Source: Tunturibacter gelidoferens
Lineage (GTDB): Bacteria; Acidobacteriota; Terriglobia; Terriglobales; Acidobacteriaceae
Length of the DNA: 64,000 nucleotides
Reading direction: 5' to 3'
Assembly: GCF_040358255.1 (NCBI RefSeq)
Contig: NZ_CP132938.1
Span: 4,216,001-4,280,000 of the forward strand
Part shown: one piece after another, positions 45,329 through 54,366 of the stretch
Numbering within the stretch: position 1 is the first letter of the stretch
Layout of the letters: every line of letters begins with the position of its first letter
Position numbers and translations under genes: made by a program
The notes under the pieces: model-generated
The model's input: only the letters and a program-made list of their open reading frames with translations
Told to the model about the DNA's origin: nothing
The model's database searches: none

Positions 45329-45981
45329 TGTCCACCCGCCGCCGTCGTCGCTCCCGAAGCAACAATCTTCTTGATGTGCGCTTCGATCTCATCCTTGCTT
45401 CCGAGCCCAGCCGTCTCCTCGACGATCACGCCGTTCTTGTCGACATAGAACGACATCGGCAGATAGTCCATCCCATCCGGTCCGCCATAAGCCTTTTGGA
45501 TCTTCCCATCGGTGAGCAAAATGGGATAAGTCACCCCTGTCTTCTGCGCCACCTTTGCGATCGCATCCTTGCCCGCATCGACATCATCCGCCAGCCCGAG
45601 TATCTCCAAACCCTGCGCCGCATACTGTTTGCGAAACTCTTCAAACCACGGCATCTCCACCTTGCAGGGCCCGCACCAAGTCGCCCAGAAGTTCACCAGA
45701 ACGGGCCGGCCCTTATAGTCGCTCAGCGAAACCTTCTTACCATCCAGCGTCACGAGCGTGAAGCCAGGGGCAACCTTGCCACGCATCTGCATCGCCTCTG
45801 CTTCGGGCGACTGGGAATCTGTCTGCGCCGCCGGCCCCGCCTTCTCCGGCACAAGAACCACGTGGTTCTCCTGGGCCTGCTGCATCGCAAGCCTCCGCTC
45901 GCGCAGATTGTGCCATCCCGCCCACAACAGCAGCGCAATCCCAACCACCATCACACCAAAGACCAATCCACTCCGCTTCAC
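45325..45981 (-). CDS. Membrane-anchored TlpA/ResA-like thioredoxin
   Basis: 218 residues. One N-terminal membrane helix (GLVFGVMVVGIALLLWAGW) then a periplasmic thioredoxin domain: FTLVTLDGKKVSLSDYKGRP, VNFWATWCGPCKVEMPWFEE with the CxxC pair, and the cis-proline in YLPMSFYVDKNG. It is of the redoxin/AhpC-TSA type that reduces target disulfides, often for cytochrome c maturation. The frame extends to 46152, but the GTG at 45981 with AAAGGA upstream puts the membrane helix right at the start. Overlap with the DsbD-N gene suggests a redox couple. Confidence 0.92.
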   Translation of the reverse strand: MKRSGLVFGVMVVGIALLLWAGWHNLRERRLAMQQAQENHVVLVPEKAGPAAQTDSQSPEAEAMQMRGKVAPGFTLVTLDGKKVSLSDYKGRPVLVNFWATWCGPCKVEMPWFEEFRKQYAAQGLEILGLADDVDAGKDAIAKVAQKTGVTYPILLTDGKIQKAYGGPDGMDYLPMSFYVDKNGVIVEETAGLGSKDEIEAHIKKIVASGATTAAGGQ

Positions 45982-46164
45982 GTGAGAAATCCTTTCAGCA
46001 CGAACCTCGCGCCACACCAGTAGTTTAGACGCAAAGACCCCATAAACGATGCACCGGCAGCTTTCTCTGCAAGTTACACGACCCTCTCGTAGCCGAACCT
46101 CGAAAACGCACATCAGTCTTGCTCCGACGCAGACCTCTGCTAGCATCGACATGGTTCAGCCACT

Positions 46165-47166
46165 ATGTCCAGCAAAGCCACCGCCCCATCCGATTCCCCG
46201 CGTCCCTCCGAGTTCGTCCGCATCGAAGCCGCCGCGCTCAACGAGCTAGCCCACCGCCTCGACACCACGCTGCTCGCCCCGTTTACCGAGGCGATCAATC
46301 ATCTGCTTCAAGCCGCTACCAATCAAAGCCGAGTCATCGTCACCGGCATCGGCAAGAGCGGCATCATCGCGCGCAAGATCGCCGCCACTCTACGCTCCAC
46401 CGGGACCCCGGCACACTTCCTGCACGCTGCCGAAGCGATTCACGGCGACCTCGGCATGCTCACCTCCGGCGGTGTCGTCCTGGCCCTCTCTTACAGCGGC
46501 GAAACGGAAGAGCTGCTCCGTCTCCTCCCCACGCTCAAGCGCCTCAACACCACACTGGTCGCCATCAGCGGCTGCGGCACCTCCACCCTCGCCCAGGCCA
46601 GCAACATCTTCCTCGACGCGAGCGTCTCTGTCGAAGCCTGCACCCTCAACCTCGCGCCCACCGCCTCCACCACCGTCATGCTCGCTCTCGGCGACGCCCT
46701 CGCCCTCGAAGTAAGCCGCCTCCGTCAATGGAAGGTCGAAGACTTCGCCGACCTCCATCCCGGCGGCCGCATCGGCAGACGGCTCGCCCGCGTCCGCGAG
46801 CTGATGCACACCGGCGATGCCCTCCCACAGGTCAGCGAATCCACGCCCATGCCGCAGGTCATCTATGAGATGTCGCGAAAAAAGCTCGGCATGACCACCG
46901 TCCTAAAAGACGGTCATTTAGCCGGTATGATCTCCGATGGCGACCTCCGCCGACTCCTCGAGCGCGACGGATCCCACGCCCTCGAACACACAGCCGCCGA
47001 AATCATGAACTCCCATCCCCACACGATTGAAGGCAGCGCCCTGGCCTCCTCAGCACTGGCCCTCATGGAGGACAAAAAGATCACCTCACTCATCGTCGTA
47101 GGCCCGGGTAGTCAGGTAGAAGGCGTCGTCCATCTCCACGACCTATGGACCCTGCAACTCACCTGA
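46165..47166 (+). CDS. kdsD: Arabinose-5-phosphate isomerase (KpsF/GutQ family)
   Basis: 333 residues. A SIS sugar-isomerase domain (VIVTGIGKSGIIARKIAATLRS in outline, HGDLGMLTSGG, LSYSGETEELL) is followed by two CBS domains (EIMNSHPHTIEGSALASSALALM in outline). It converts ribulose 5-phosphate to arabinose 5-phosphate, first step to Kdo of lipopolysaccharide. Length and motifs are full. The usual neighbours kdsC and lpt genes are not here. No clear ribosome site stands before the ATG at 46165. Confidence 0.93.
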   Translation: MSSKATAPSDSPRPSEFVRIEAAALNELAHRLDTTLLAPFTEAINHLLQAATNQSRVIVTGIGKSGIIARKIAATLRSTGTPAHFLHAAEAIHGDLGMLTSGGVVLALSYSGETEELLRLLPTLKRLNTTLVAISGCGTSTLAQASNIFLDASVSVEACTLNLAPTASTTVMLALGDALALEVSRLRQWKVEDFADLHPGGRIGRRLARVRELMHTGDALPQVSESTPMPQVIYEMSRKKLGMTTVLKDGHLAGMISDGDLRRLLERDGSHALEHTAAEIMNSHPHTIEGSALASSALALMEDKKITSLIVVGPGSQVEGVVHLHDLWTLQLT

Positions 47167-47213
47167 TCCCGAAGCCGCATCGAACAATCAGTGTCATGTA
47201 ATCTCGGCACCAA

Positions 47214-47735
47214 TCAGGGAGCCAGCGTTGCCTCTCCATTGCCCTTCATTCCCTGCACACAATGGGGTAGAGGCCCACCCAGCAACCCCTTTGCACAAGC
47301 GATGAGTCGATCAGGACGTGACAAACAAATCGCATCAAACTTTCCATCCTGAAGCGGAAATTCAGTCCCCGCTTCGGATAGAACCATCAAAACTTTCGTC
47401 GTCTTGCAACACTTACGGATATCATCTGCGATCGACTCCACCTCACCCTCCAGAAGCGAATGACAGAGGACCACAAGATCCGGCCGTTCACTCTTTACCC
47501 TTCCGACCGCCTGCGACCCCAGGCAGTAGTTCACTTCGGCGCGGGTCTTCCTGAGCACGGCAGCCCGCGTTCCTAACAAGCGAACGTCCTGTCCCACCAA
47601 AAGAATCTTCGGCACGGTCGTCTCCGAATGGGCGTCTTCGACGCGTTTGAGCAAATCAAGAAGTGTGTTGGGTCTACGCAATCGCCCAGTGAGCCTAACA
47701 GAATACGAGCATCCTTTCAATCTCCTATTCGACAT
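47214..47735 (-). CDS. Degenerate receiver-domain protein
   Basis: 173 residues. PKILLVGQDVRLLGTRAAVLRK to PDLVVLCHSLLEGEVESIADDI, given in outline, follows the fold of a CheY-like receiver, but the phospho-acceptor aspartate is replaced by C91 (VVLCHS), the acidic pair near the start reads GQD, and the conserved lysine is arginine in LSRPDRL. Phosphorylation in the usual way therefore seems excluded. A 40-residue basic extension precedes the domain. Its start overlaps the stop of the Crp/Fnr gene by 11 bp, so it may serve as a partner of that regulator. Confidence 0.75.
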   Translation of the reverse strand: MSNRRLKGCSYSVRLTGRLRRPNTLLDLLKRVEDAHSETTVPKILLVGQDVRLLGTRAAVLRKTRAEVNYCLGSQAVGRVKSERPDLVVLCHSLLEGEVESIADDIRKCCKTTKVLMVLSEAGTEFPLQDGKFDAICLSRPDRLIACAKGLLGGPLPHCVQGMKGNGEATLAP

Positions 47736-48480
47736 AACTCAATTCTGCTAAAAATTTTTTGGTAATGATCCGATCGTACGCAGAAGTAACAATGCTGTAG
47801 CACTCGCACGCCCTCCCGATCAGCGCCGGGCGATCCAAAATGTTGATCTTTCCGCGGCTGTACCCGATGACACCGGCTCTCTGCAGATCTCCGGCCGCCA
47901 CCGTCACCGTCGACCGCTGCACCCCCAGCATTTGCGCCAGAAACTCCTGCGTCAGGTTCAACGACTCCGATTCCATCCGGTCGGCAGAGGTGAGCAGCCA
48001 TCGCGCCAGCCTCGCATCCACCTCGTGCATCCGGTTGCACAGCACCGACTGAGACGTCTGTGCAAGTTGTAAATAGGCGAACGAATGTACGAGCCGCTGT
48101 AGCATTCCACCCTTCAAAAACTGATCGCGCACGATGGAAGATCGGATTCGTAGCCCCTCGCCTACTCCCTGCATCAACACCGAGTGCGACATTTGAGGCT
48201 GATCCAGAAGCGCCGGCAGCCCCGAGAATCCCTCACGGCCAATCACTCCAACCTCTACTGATTCGCCTTTCTCGGTTAGCGCATCGGTCGAGATCAGGCC
48301 GCTATTCAAAAAATAGATAAACTCGACAGGTTCGTTGGGTTCGGAGAGACGCGTGCCTAACGGCAGTTCCACAGGCACAAGAAACTTGGCCAACGCCTCA
48401 TACTCGGCATCCGGCAACTGAGCCAGCATGAGATTTCTTGGTCGCGGTAGTGACTCAGTCATAGTGTGGTTATTTCGCAC
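47725..48480 (-). CDS. Crp/Fnr-family transcription regulator
   Basis: 251 residues. The N-terminal cyclic-nucleotide-binding fold (VPVELPLGTRLSEPNEPVEF, FLNSGLISTDALTEKG, VEVGVIGREGFSGLPALL) lacks the RS pair that binds cAMP, so another ligand or none is expected; no cysteine cluster of the Fnr type is present. The C-terminal winged helix is LTQEFLAQMLGVQRSTVTVAAGDLQ in outline. It starts with GTG at 48480 with AAAGGA upstream. A CooA-like palindrome TGTCG-N6-CGACA lies 114 bp upstream, a likely site of its own action. It overlaps the receiver gene by 11 bp. Confidence 0.9.
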   Translation of the reverse strand: MRNNHTMTESLPRPRNLMLAQLPDAEYEALAKFLVPVELPLGTRLSEPNEPVEFIYFLNSGLISTDALTEKGESVEVGVIGREGFSGLPALLDQPQMSHSVLMQGVGEGLRIRSSIVRDQFLKGGMLQRLVHSFAYLQLAQTSQSVLCNRMHEVDARLARWLLTSADRMESESLNLTQEFLAQMLGVQRSTVTVAAGDLQRAGVIGYSRGKINILDRPALIGRACECYSIVTSAYDRIITKKFLAELSYVE

Positions 48481-48593
48481 CCCGAGGTCCTTTGCACGAG
48501 AGTCGCCTCTCTAGCCGCAAAGACGAGTTGCCCACACATTGCAGGGCGGGTAGATGCGATTGATTGGACTCTACGCTTTATCAAGATAGAAAG

Positions 48594-48613
48594 TATGTCG
48601 CATGAACGACATA
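48594..48613. promoter_or_regulatory. Crp/Fnr-type palindrome TGTCG-N6-CGACA
   Basis: TATGTCGCATGAACGACATA: 7-base arms around six bases. The 5-6-5 layout is that of the Crp/Fnr family and the half-sites equal those known for CooA. It lies in the 290-bp gap between the Crp/Fnr gene and proS; nothing else is apparent in that gap. Confidence 0.6.
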
Positions 48614-48770
48614 GCGAATAGAATGCAGACCTAACCCCATTGCATGCCCCATCAACCCGAACAAACCTCGTCCCCAAATAAATCCGAAGTCACCCGGTTT
48701 AGAATGGAGGCTCATCTTAAAATGCTCACGCAGCCACGATGCGATGGGCCGGAAAGCGCCTTTTTTGACA

Positions 48771-50570
48771 ATGCATCGTTGGTCTCAACTTTTTATCCCC
48801 ACCCTCCGTGAAGCACCCGCAGATGCCGAAGTCGCCAGCCACAAGCTTCTCCTCCGCGCCGGTTATATCCGCCAACTCGGCGCTGGCATCTACAGCTACC
48901 TCTTCCTCGGCAATCGTTCCGTCAACAAGATCGTCGCCATCGTGCGCGAAGAGATGGACCGCATCGGCCAGGAGTTCCTGCTCCCCGCACTGAACCCTAA
49001 AGAAGTCTGGGAGGCCAGCGGCCGGTGGTCCGGCATGGGCGAAAACATGTTCCGTCTCAAGGACCGCAAGGGCGCCGAGCTCTGCCTCGCAATGACCCAC
49101 GAGGAGATCGTCACCGACATCGCTCGCAAGGAACTCCGCAGCTACAAACAGCTCCCCCAGATCTGGTACCAGATCCAAACCAAGTTCCGCGACGAGCCCC
49201 GTCCCAAATCCGGCCTGCTTCGCGTCCGCCAGTTCCTCATGAAGGACGCCTACTCCTTCGACATCGATGAAGCCGGCCTCGACATCTCCTACAACAAACA
49301 CGATCAGGCCTACCGCCGCATCTTCACTCGCTGCGGCCTGCAGTTCGTCGCCGTCGACGCCGACTCCGGCGCCATGGGCGGCTCCGCCTCGCAGGAGTTC
49401 ATGGTCTACACCGACGCAGGCGAAGATCTCATAGCCAGCAGCGCCTCAGGCTACGCCGCCAACCTCGAAAAGGCCACCTCGCAGCTTGCTCCCGTCGATG
49501 ACCTCGCCCCCACCGGCGACGGCCTCCCCGAGCTTGTCCATACCCCAGGCCAGCGCACCATCGACGAGGTCGGAGCCTTCCTCAACCTCGCCCCGGTCCA
49601 TCAGATCAAGACCATGGCCTATATGGCCGAACTCAAAGAATCAGACCACGCCAAACTCGGCAAACTCCGCCCCGTCGTAGTCTTCCTGCGCGGCGACCAC
49701 TCCATCAACGAAGCAAAGCTCCTTCTCCTGGCCGGCGGTGAACTCCGCCCCATGGTCACCGAAGAGATCGAAGCCACCTTCAAAGCACCCGCAGGATATC
49801 TCGGTCCCATCGGCCTCGAAGCCGCTCCGCACCCAAAGAAACCCGGCACCCTGGTCATCCTCGACAAAGCCCTCGAAGGCCGCACCAACCTTATCGCCGG
49901 AGCCAACAAAGAGGAGTATCACCTCCGCAACGTCACGCCCACCCGCGACTTCAAGTCCACCCTCGTCGCCGACGTCCGCAACATCATCGAAGGCGAACTC
50001 GATCCCATCGGCGGTCAGCCCCTGCGTCTCGGCACGGCGGTCGAGATCGGCCACATCTTTAAACTAGGCAACAAATACACGACAAGCATGGGAGCCTCTG
50101 TCCTCAACCGTGACGGCAAAGAGGTCACTCCGATCATGGGCTGCTACGGCATCGGCATCGAACGCATCCTCACCGCGGCGATCGAAACTTCCGCCGCCGC
50201 CAACCAGGGTGCAAGCTACGTTCTTCACCCCGCCATCGCCCCCTTCCAGGTCGTCGTCACCATCACCAACGTTGGTGACGAGGCCCTCCTCGCCGCAGGT
50301 GAAAAAATAGCAGCGGACCTCGAAGCCGCTGGTGTTGACGTCCTCCTCGACGACCGCGACGAGCGCGCAGGCGTCAAGTTCAAAGACGCCGATCTCGTTG
50401 GAATCCCTTACCGAATCAATATTGGTCGCGGAGTCGCCGAGGGCAAGGTAGAATTTCTCGACCGTCTCCGGAGCGTCACCGAAGACGTCGCCATCAACGA
50501 GGTTACCGCGAAGGTATCCGGCCAGATAACCTCTACGCTGAACAACTCGCTCCCCGCAGCTGGCCTCTAA
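48771..50570 (+). CDS. proS: Prolyl-tRNA synthetase, bacterial type with editing domain
   Basis: 599 residues. Class II synthetase: motif 1 region [20 protein letters not shown], motif 2 [24 protein letters not shown] in outline, an inserted YbaK-like editing domain (about 220-400, [10 protein letters not shown] to [11 protein letters not shown]) and motif 3 [11 protein letters not shown], then the anticodon domain. It charges tRNA(Pro) and clears Ala-tRNA(Pro). The frame opens at an ATG at 48744; the ATG at 48771 ([12 protein letters not shown]) agrees with the family. The next gene starts 20 bp after its stop. Confidence 0.96.
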   Translation: MHRWSQLFIPTLREAPADAEVASHKLLLRAGYIRQLGAGIYSYLFLGNRSVNKIVAIVREEMDRIGQEFLLPALNPKEVWEASGRWSGMGENMFRLKDRKGAELCLAMTHEEIVTDIARKELRSYKQLPQIWYQIQTKFRDEPRPKSGLLRVRQFLMKDAYSFDIDEAGLDISYNKHDQAYRRIFTRCGLQFVAVDADSGAMGGSASQEFMVYTDAGEDLIASSASGYAANLEKATSQLAPVDDLAPTGDGLPELVHTPGQRTIDEVGAFLNLAPVHQIKTMAYMAELKESDHAKLGKLRPVVVFLRGDHSINEAKLLLLAGGELRPMVTEEIEATFKAPAGYLGPIGLEAAPHPKKPGTLVILDKALEGRTNLIAGANKEEYHLRNVTPTRDFKSTLVADVRNIIEGELDPIGGQPLRLGTAVEIGHIFKLGNKYTTSMGASVLNRDGKEVTPIMGCYGIGIERILTAAIETSAAANQGASYVLHPAIAPFQVVVTITNVGDEALLAAGEKIAADLEAAGVDVLLDDRDERAGVKFKDADLVGIPYRINIGRGVAEGKVEFLDRLRSVTEDVAINEVTAKVSGQITSTLNNSLPAAGL

Positions 50571-50590
50571 ACGTCCAACGAAAGAGCATC

Positions 50591-53197
50591 TTGCCAGTCA
50601 AACTCAAATACGGCAGCAACGCCCGCACCGGCACCAAAGCTCTAGCTCTGGAGTCACGTCTTCTACGCATCGCGCTCATCACGTTGCTTGCCATTCTGGT
50701 AGTCGGCTGCAGCGTCTTCGGCTACTTCTACTACCACTACCAACGCGTTGTCGATGACCGCATCGCCGCCGGCCCCATCTTCGCCAGCGTCTCGCAGATC
50801 TACGCCGCGCCGCGCGAGGTCCGTGCCGGACAGAAGCTCTCCGCCGCAGCCATTGCCGCCGACCTGCGTCAGGCAGGCTACAACGCCAACTCCCACCTCG
50901 GCACCTACCAGCTCAACGCTGACAACATCTTCATCAAACCCGGCCCCGAGAGCTACCACAACACCGACGGCGCCACCATCAACACCTCCGGCGGAGTCGT
51001 CCAAAGCATCACTGCCGAAAACGGAGTGACCCTCAGCGCCTACGAGCTTGAGCCTCAACTCATCACCGCCCTCTCCGAAGACAAAAACCGCACCAAGCGC
51101 CGCCTCGTCTCCTACGACGAGATCCCTCCCCGCATGGTGCAGGCCGTCATCGCCATCGAAGACCGCGACTTCTTCAACCACGGCGGTATCAACTATCTCC
51201 GTATCGCCAAATGCGCCTTCTCCGACCTCGTCACTCACCATCGCACCTGCGGCGGCTCCACACTCACCCAGCAGCTCGCGAAAAATCTCTTCCTCTCGCC
51301 CGAAAAGCGCATCAAGCGCAAGATGATCGAGATCCTCATCACCTTCCAGCTCGAAGCCCGCTTCAACAAAAAGCAGATCTTCGAGATGTACGCGAATGAG
51401 ATCAACCTCGGCCAGCGCGGCAGCTACGCTATCAACGGCTTCGGTGAGGCCGCACAGACCTTCTTCGGCAAGAACCTCCAGCAGCTCGACCTCGCCGAGT
51501 CCGCTCTCCTCGCCGGCACCATCCAGTCACCCACTCGCCTCAACCCCTACCGGCATCCCGAGCGCGCCATGGAGCGCCGCAACGTAGTCCTCGACTCCAT
51601 GGTCGAAACCGGCGCCATCACCGCCAGTCAGGCGCAAGCCGCAAAGGCCGAGCCCCTCCGCCTCGCGCCGCCCAACATTGACGCCAGTGAAGCCCCCTAC
51701 TTCGTCGACCTCGTCCACGACCAGCTCGTCAAGCACATCGGCGACCAGGACATCGCCCACCAGAGCCTCCGCATCTACACCTCGCTCGATCCCGAACTTC
51801 AACGCGTCGCCTCCGAGGCCGTCGAGATCGGAATGAAGAACGTTGACGAGCTCGTCCGCAAACTGCACAAGACGCCCAAGGGCGAACAGCCCGGCCCCAT
51901 CACTTATCCCCAGGTTGCCCTCGTCGCCATCAACCCCCACACCGGACAGATCCTCGCCCTCGTAGGCGGCCGCAACTACGGCCTCTCCCAGCTCAACCAC
52001 GCCGTCTCCCAGCGCCCCACCGGCTCCATCTTCAAACCCTTCGTCTACGCCGCGGCCTACAACAGCTCCCTCAACGGCCTCTCGCTCAGCAGCGAAGACG
52101 GCGGCGGGGGCGTCTTCACTGCTCTCACACAACTCAACGATGAAGAGACCACCTTCACCTACGACAATGGCCGCCAAACCTACACGCCAAAGAACCTCAT
52201 CAGCGGCTATAAAGGCGACGTCACCGCAGCATACGCTCTCGCTCACTCCCTCAACGCGGCCACTGTTCAGCTGGGCCAGATGGTAGGTTTCGACAACGTT
52301 GCCGCGCTGGCCCGTTCTTCCGGCATCACCAACGCCCGCGGCACTCCTTCGGTTGCCATCGGCACCTACAATGCCACACCAATCGACATGGCGGGCGCCT
52401 ACACGGTCTTCGCCAACAACGGCGTCCACCTTACCCCGTGGATGCTCGCCTCCGTCCGTAACGCGAGCGGCGACATCGTCTCCGACTTCTCTCCCGAGGC
52501 CAAGCAAGTCATGGATCCTCGCGCCGCCTACCTCACCCAGTCGCTGCTCGAAGGCGTAATGAACTACGGCACCGCCGCCGCCGTCAGAGGCCATGGCTTC
52601 ACCGCACCAGCCGCCGGCAAGACCGGAACCAGTCACGACGCCTGGTTCGCCGGCTACACCTCCAACCTCATCTGCATCATCTGGGTCGGCAACGACGACT
52701 ACACCGACGTCAAGATCGAGGGCGCACACGCCGCCGAACCGATCTGGACCGAGTTCATGAAGCGCGCCATCCAACTCCCCCAGTACTCCGACGTCAAGCC
52801 CTTCTCCCCACCCGAGGGCATCACCACCGCCCGCATCGACAAGACCTCGAACCTCCTGGCCGACTCCACCTGCCCCAGCAACATCCTCTACGCCGCCTTC
52901 CTCGACGGCACTGCCCCAACCAACACCTGCAGCCAGATGAGCGAAAGCCCCCAAAACCTCATCCAGAAGATCCTCGGCATAGGCGGCAGCAAATCAGAGA
53001 CACCCCCACCGCCGCCCACCACCGGCGCCCCCATCGTGCGCGTCACACCTAACACCCCACCCGACGGCAACGCCCCCGACACCACCCAGCAGCCTGTCCA
53101 ACCCAAGAAGAAAAACTTCCTGCAGAAGATCTTCGGCGGCGGCAAAGATAAAGACAAACAGCAACCGCAGCCGCAACCCACCCCGCCACCGCAATAA
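50591..53197 (+). CDS. Class A penicillin-binding protein (PBP1-type)
   Basis: 868 residues. A cytoplasmic tail, one membrane helix ([23 protein letters not shown]), a UB2H-like region, the GT51 glycosyltransferase ([51 protein letters not shown]) and the transpeptidase with SxxK in [16 protein letters not shown], the SxN region and [14 protein letters not shown]. It polymerises and crosslinks peptidoglycan. The C-terminus is rich in proline and lysine/glutamine and probably disordered in the periplasm. The TTG at 50591 follows proS after 20 bp, so the two may be cotranscribed. Confidence 0.94.
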   Translation: MPVKLKYGSNARTGTKALALESRLLRIALITLLAILVVGCSVFGYFYYHYQRVVDDRIAAGPIFASVSQIYAAPREVRAGQKLSAAAIAADLRQAGYNANSHLGTYQLNADNIFIKPGPESYHNTDGATINTSGGVVQSITAENGVTLSAYELEPQLITALSEDKNRTKRRLVSYDEIPPRMVQAVIAIEDRDFFNHGGINYLRIAKCAFSDLVTHHRTCGGSTLTQQLAKNLFLSPEKRIKRKMIEILITFQLEARFNKKQIFEMYANEINLGQRGSYAINGFGEAAQTFFGKNLQQLDLAESALLAGTIQSPTRLNPYRHPERAMERRNVVLDSMVETGAITASQAQAAKAEPLRLAPPNIDASEAPYFVDLVHDQLVKHIGDQDIAHQSLRIYTSLDPELQRVASEAVEIGMKNVDELVRKLHKTPKGEQPGPITYPQVALVAINPHTGQILALVGGRNYGLSQLNHAVSQRPTGSIFKPFVYAAAYNSSLNGLSLSSEDGGGGVFTALTQLNDEETTFTYDNGRQTYTPKNLISGYKGDVTAAYALAHSLNAATVQLGQMVGFDNVAALARSSGITNARGTPSVAIGTYNATPIDMAGAYTVFANNGVHLTPWMLASVRNASGDIVSDFSPEAKQVMDPRAAYLTQSLLEGVMNYGTAAAVRGHGFTAPAAGKTGTSHDAWFAGYTSNLICIIWVGNDDYTDVKIEGAHAAEPIWTEFMKRAIQLPQYSDVKPFSPPEGITTARIDKTSNLLADSTCPSNILYAAFLDGTAPTNTCSQMSESPQNLIQKILGIGGSKSETPPPPPTTGAPIVRVTPNTPPDGNAPDTTQQPVQPKKKNFLQKIFGGGKDKDKQQPQPQPTPPPQ

Positions 53198-53223
53198 ACA
53201 ATCGTGCCCTCAAGCTCAGCTAT

Positions 53224-53330
53224 CTAGCACCCAATCTTCCCGCGCCGCACAGCCCTCGCCCTTCCCACTGGAGCAGCCGACTCCCCATCCCCACCCAAGG
53301 CTGACACTCCGGACACCAATACGTCGACCG
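53224..53330 (-). pseudogene. Decayed duplicate of the nei2 3' end
   Basis: 107 bp closely matching 53440-53547, the last codons and stop of nei2, in the same orientation 216 bp away. It keeps the second zinc-finger pair (TYWCPECQPWVGMG) but has lost one base after the ATGGG, so the original frame is broken. It has no start or promoter of its own. Confidence 0.8.
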
Positions 53331-53340
53331 AGCCGGGTGC

Positions 53341-53423
53341 CCCATATCTCGATCTTGAGATGTGGGCATTCGCGCGAAGTCGCGAACCGTCGTAACTCGT
53401 TTCCGCAGCGATCCTCGGAAACG
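53341..53423. repeat. Three consecutive hairpins beside nei2
   Basis: CCCATATCTC/GAGATGTGGG (53341-53350 with 53357-53366, one wobble), TTCGCG/CGCGAA (53369-53374 with 53381-53386) and CGTTTCCG/CGGAAACG (53398-53405 with 53416-53423). They fill the space between the two copies of the nei2 3' end. Confidence 0.7.
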
Positions 53424-53439
53424 TCATGACTACAGACAG

Positions 53440-54366
53440 CTAGCACCCAATCTTCCCCCGCCGGACCACAGCCACCCTCCCCACCGGAGCAGCCGTCTCG
53501 CCCATCCCCACCCAAGGCTGGCACTCCGGACACCAATAGGTAGACCGCGCCTGCAGCCCCTGCTTCCGCATCATCACGGTCGCGCCACACCGCCGGCACT
53601 CTTGCCCCTGCCGTCCATACACCCACAGCCTCTCCTCGCGATTCGACGAGTGCGTCGTCCGCCGGTTCCCCGAATAAGTCACAATCCCGTCCTCTCCTCC
53701 CAGAGAAGAAGACCCATCCACCACATTCGCCTTCATGTATCTCCGAGACACCTCCACCATCACCTCCCTCTCTAGCGAAGTAATCGTCCTCATCGCGCGA
53801 AACGGATTCACTCCCGCCGCAAACGCCACCTCGCTCTTATAAACGTTCCCCAACCCCGCCAGCACCCGCTGATTCAGCAACACCACAGCAATCTCCGCCT
53901 CAGGATTCTCCCTCCCATACCCAGCCAGCCGAGCCACCCCACCTTCCACAGTAAAGTCATCGCTCAGCACATCCGGCCCCAACTTCGGCACCTGACTTGA
54001 ACGCTCCAAAGATCGCGCCGTATGAAACTCCGCTACTGGGATATTAAATCCCACAGCCTCCCACTCCGCCGTCCGAACCACCACCCGCATCCGATCCCTA
54101 CCCATCCACCACTTCTCTCCTGGCCGATAGAGATGCCAGCTGCCGCTCATCAACATATGCGTAACCAGAATCAAATCGCCCGAAAAAAATATCAGGCACC
54201 ACTTCCCCCGCGACTCCACCCTCTCCACCGTTCTTCCCACAAGTGGCGCATCGTCATTCACCCGAGCCAGCTTCGCCAGCCCAGTCTCAAACCCCGTCAC
54301 TACCTTGCCACCAATCGCCTTCTGAAGCGCCCGCGCCGCCCGATAGATTGTGTCCCCTTCAGGCAT
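53440..54366 (-). CDS. nei2: Endonuclease VIII-type DNA glycosylase (Nei2/Fpg family)
   Basis: 308 residues. The N-terminal PEGDTIYRAARAL gives the catalytic Pro2 and Glu3 after methionine removal; PEGDT is the Nei form, against PELPE in Fpg. LNQRVLAGLGNVYKSEVAFAAGVNP is the helix-two-turn-helix, and CRRCGATV with YWCPECQPW is the C-terminal zinc finger. It removes oxidised bases and cuts the strand. A tail of about 30 residues follows the finger. It overlaps the upstream lhr gene by 8 bp, which joins the two in one repair operon. Confidence 0.93.
   Translation of the reverse strand: MPEGDTIYRAARALQKAIGGKVVTGFETGLAKLARVNDDAPLVGRTVERVESRGKWCLIFFSGDLILVTHMLMSGSWHLYRPGEKWWMGRDRMRVVVRTAEWEAVGFNIPVAEFHTARSLERSSQVPKLGPDVLSDDFTVEGGVARLAGYGRENPEAEIAVVLLNQRVLAGLGNVYKSEVAFAAGVNPFRAMRTITSLEREVMVEVSRRYMKANVVDGSSSLGGEDGIVTYSGNRRTTHSSNREERLWVYGRQGQECRRCGATVMMRKQGLQARSTYWCPECQPWVGMGETAAPVGRVAVVRRGKIGC

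Noticed and set aside
48481-48770. Possible tRNA or small RNA in the Crp/proS gap
   Set aside because: No cloverleaf, CCA end or T-loop sequence could be found; only the Crp-type palindrome stands out.
53216-53626. 136-codon minus-strand frame downstream of nei2
   Set aside because: It runs in the wrong frame through nei2, the hairpins and the decayed duplicate. No domain or ribosome site.
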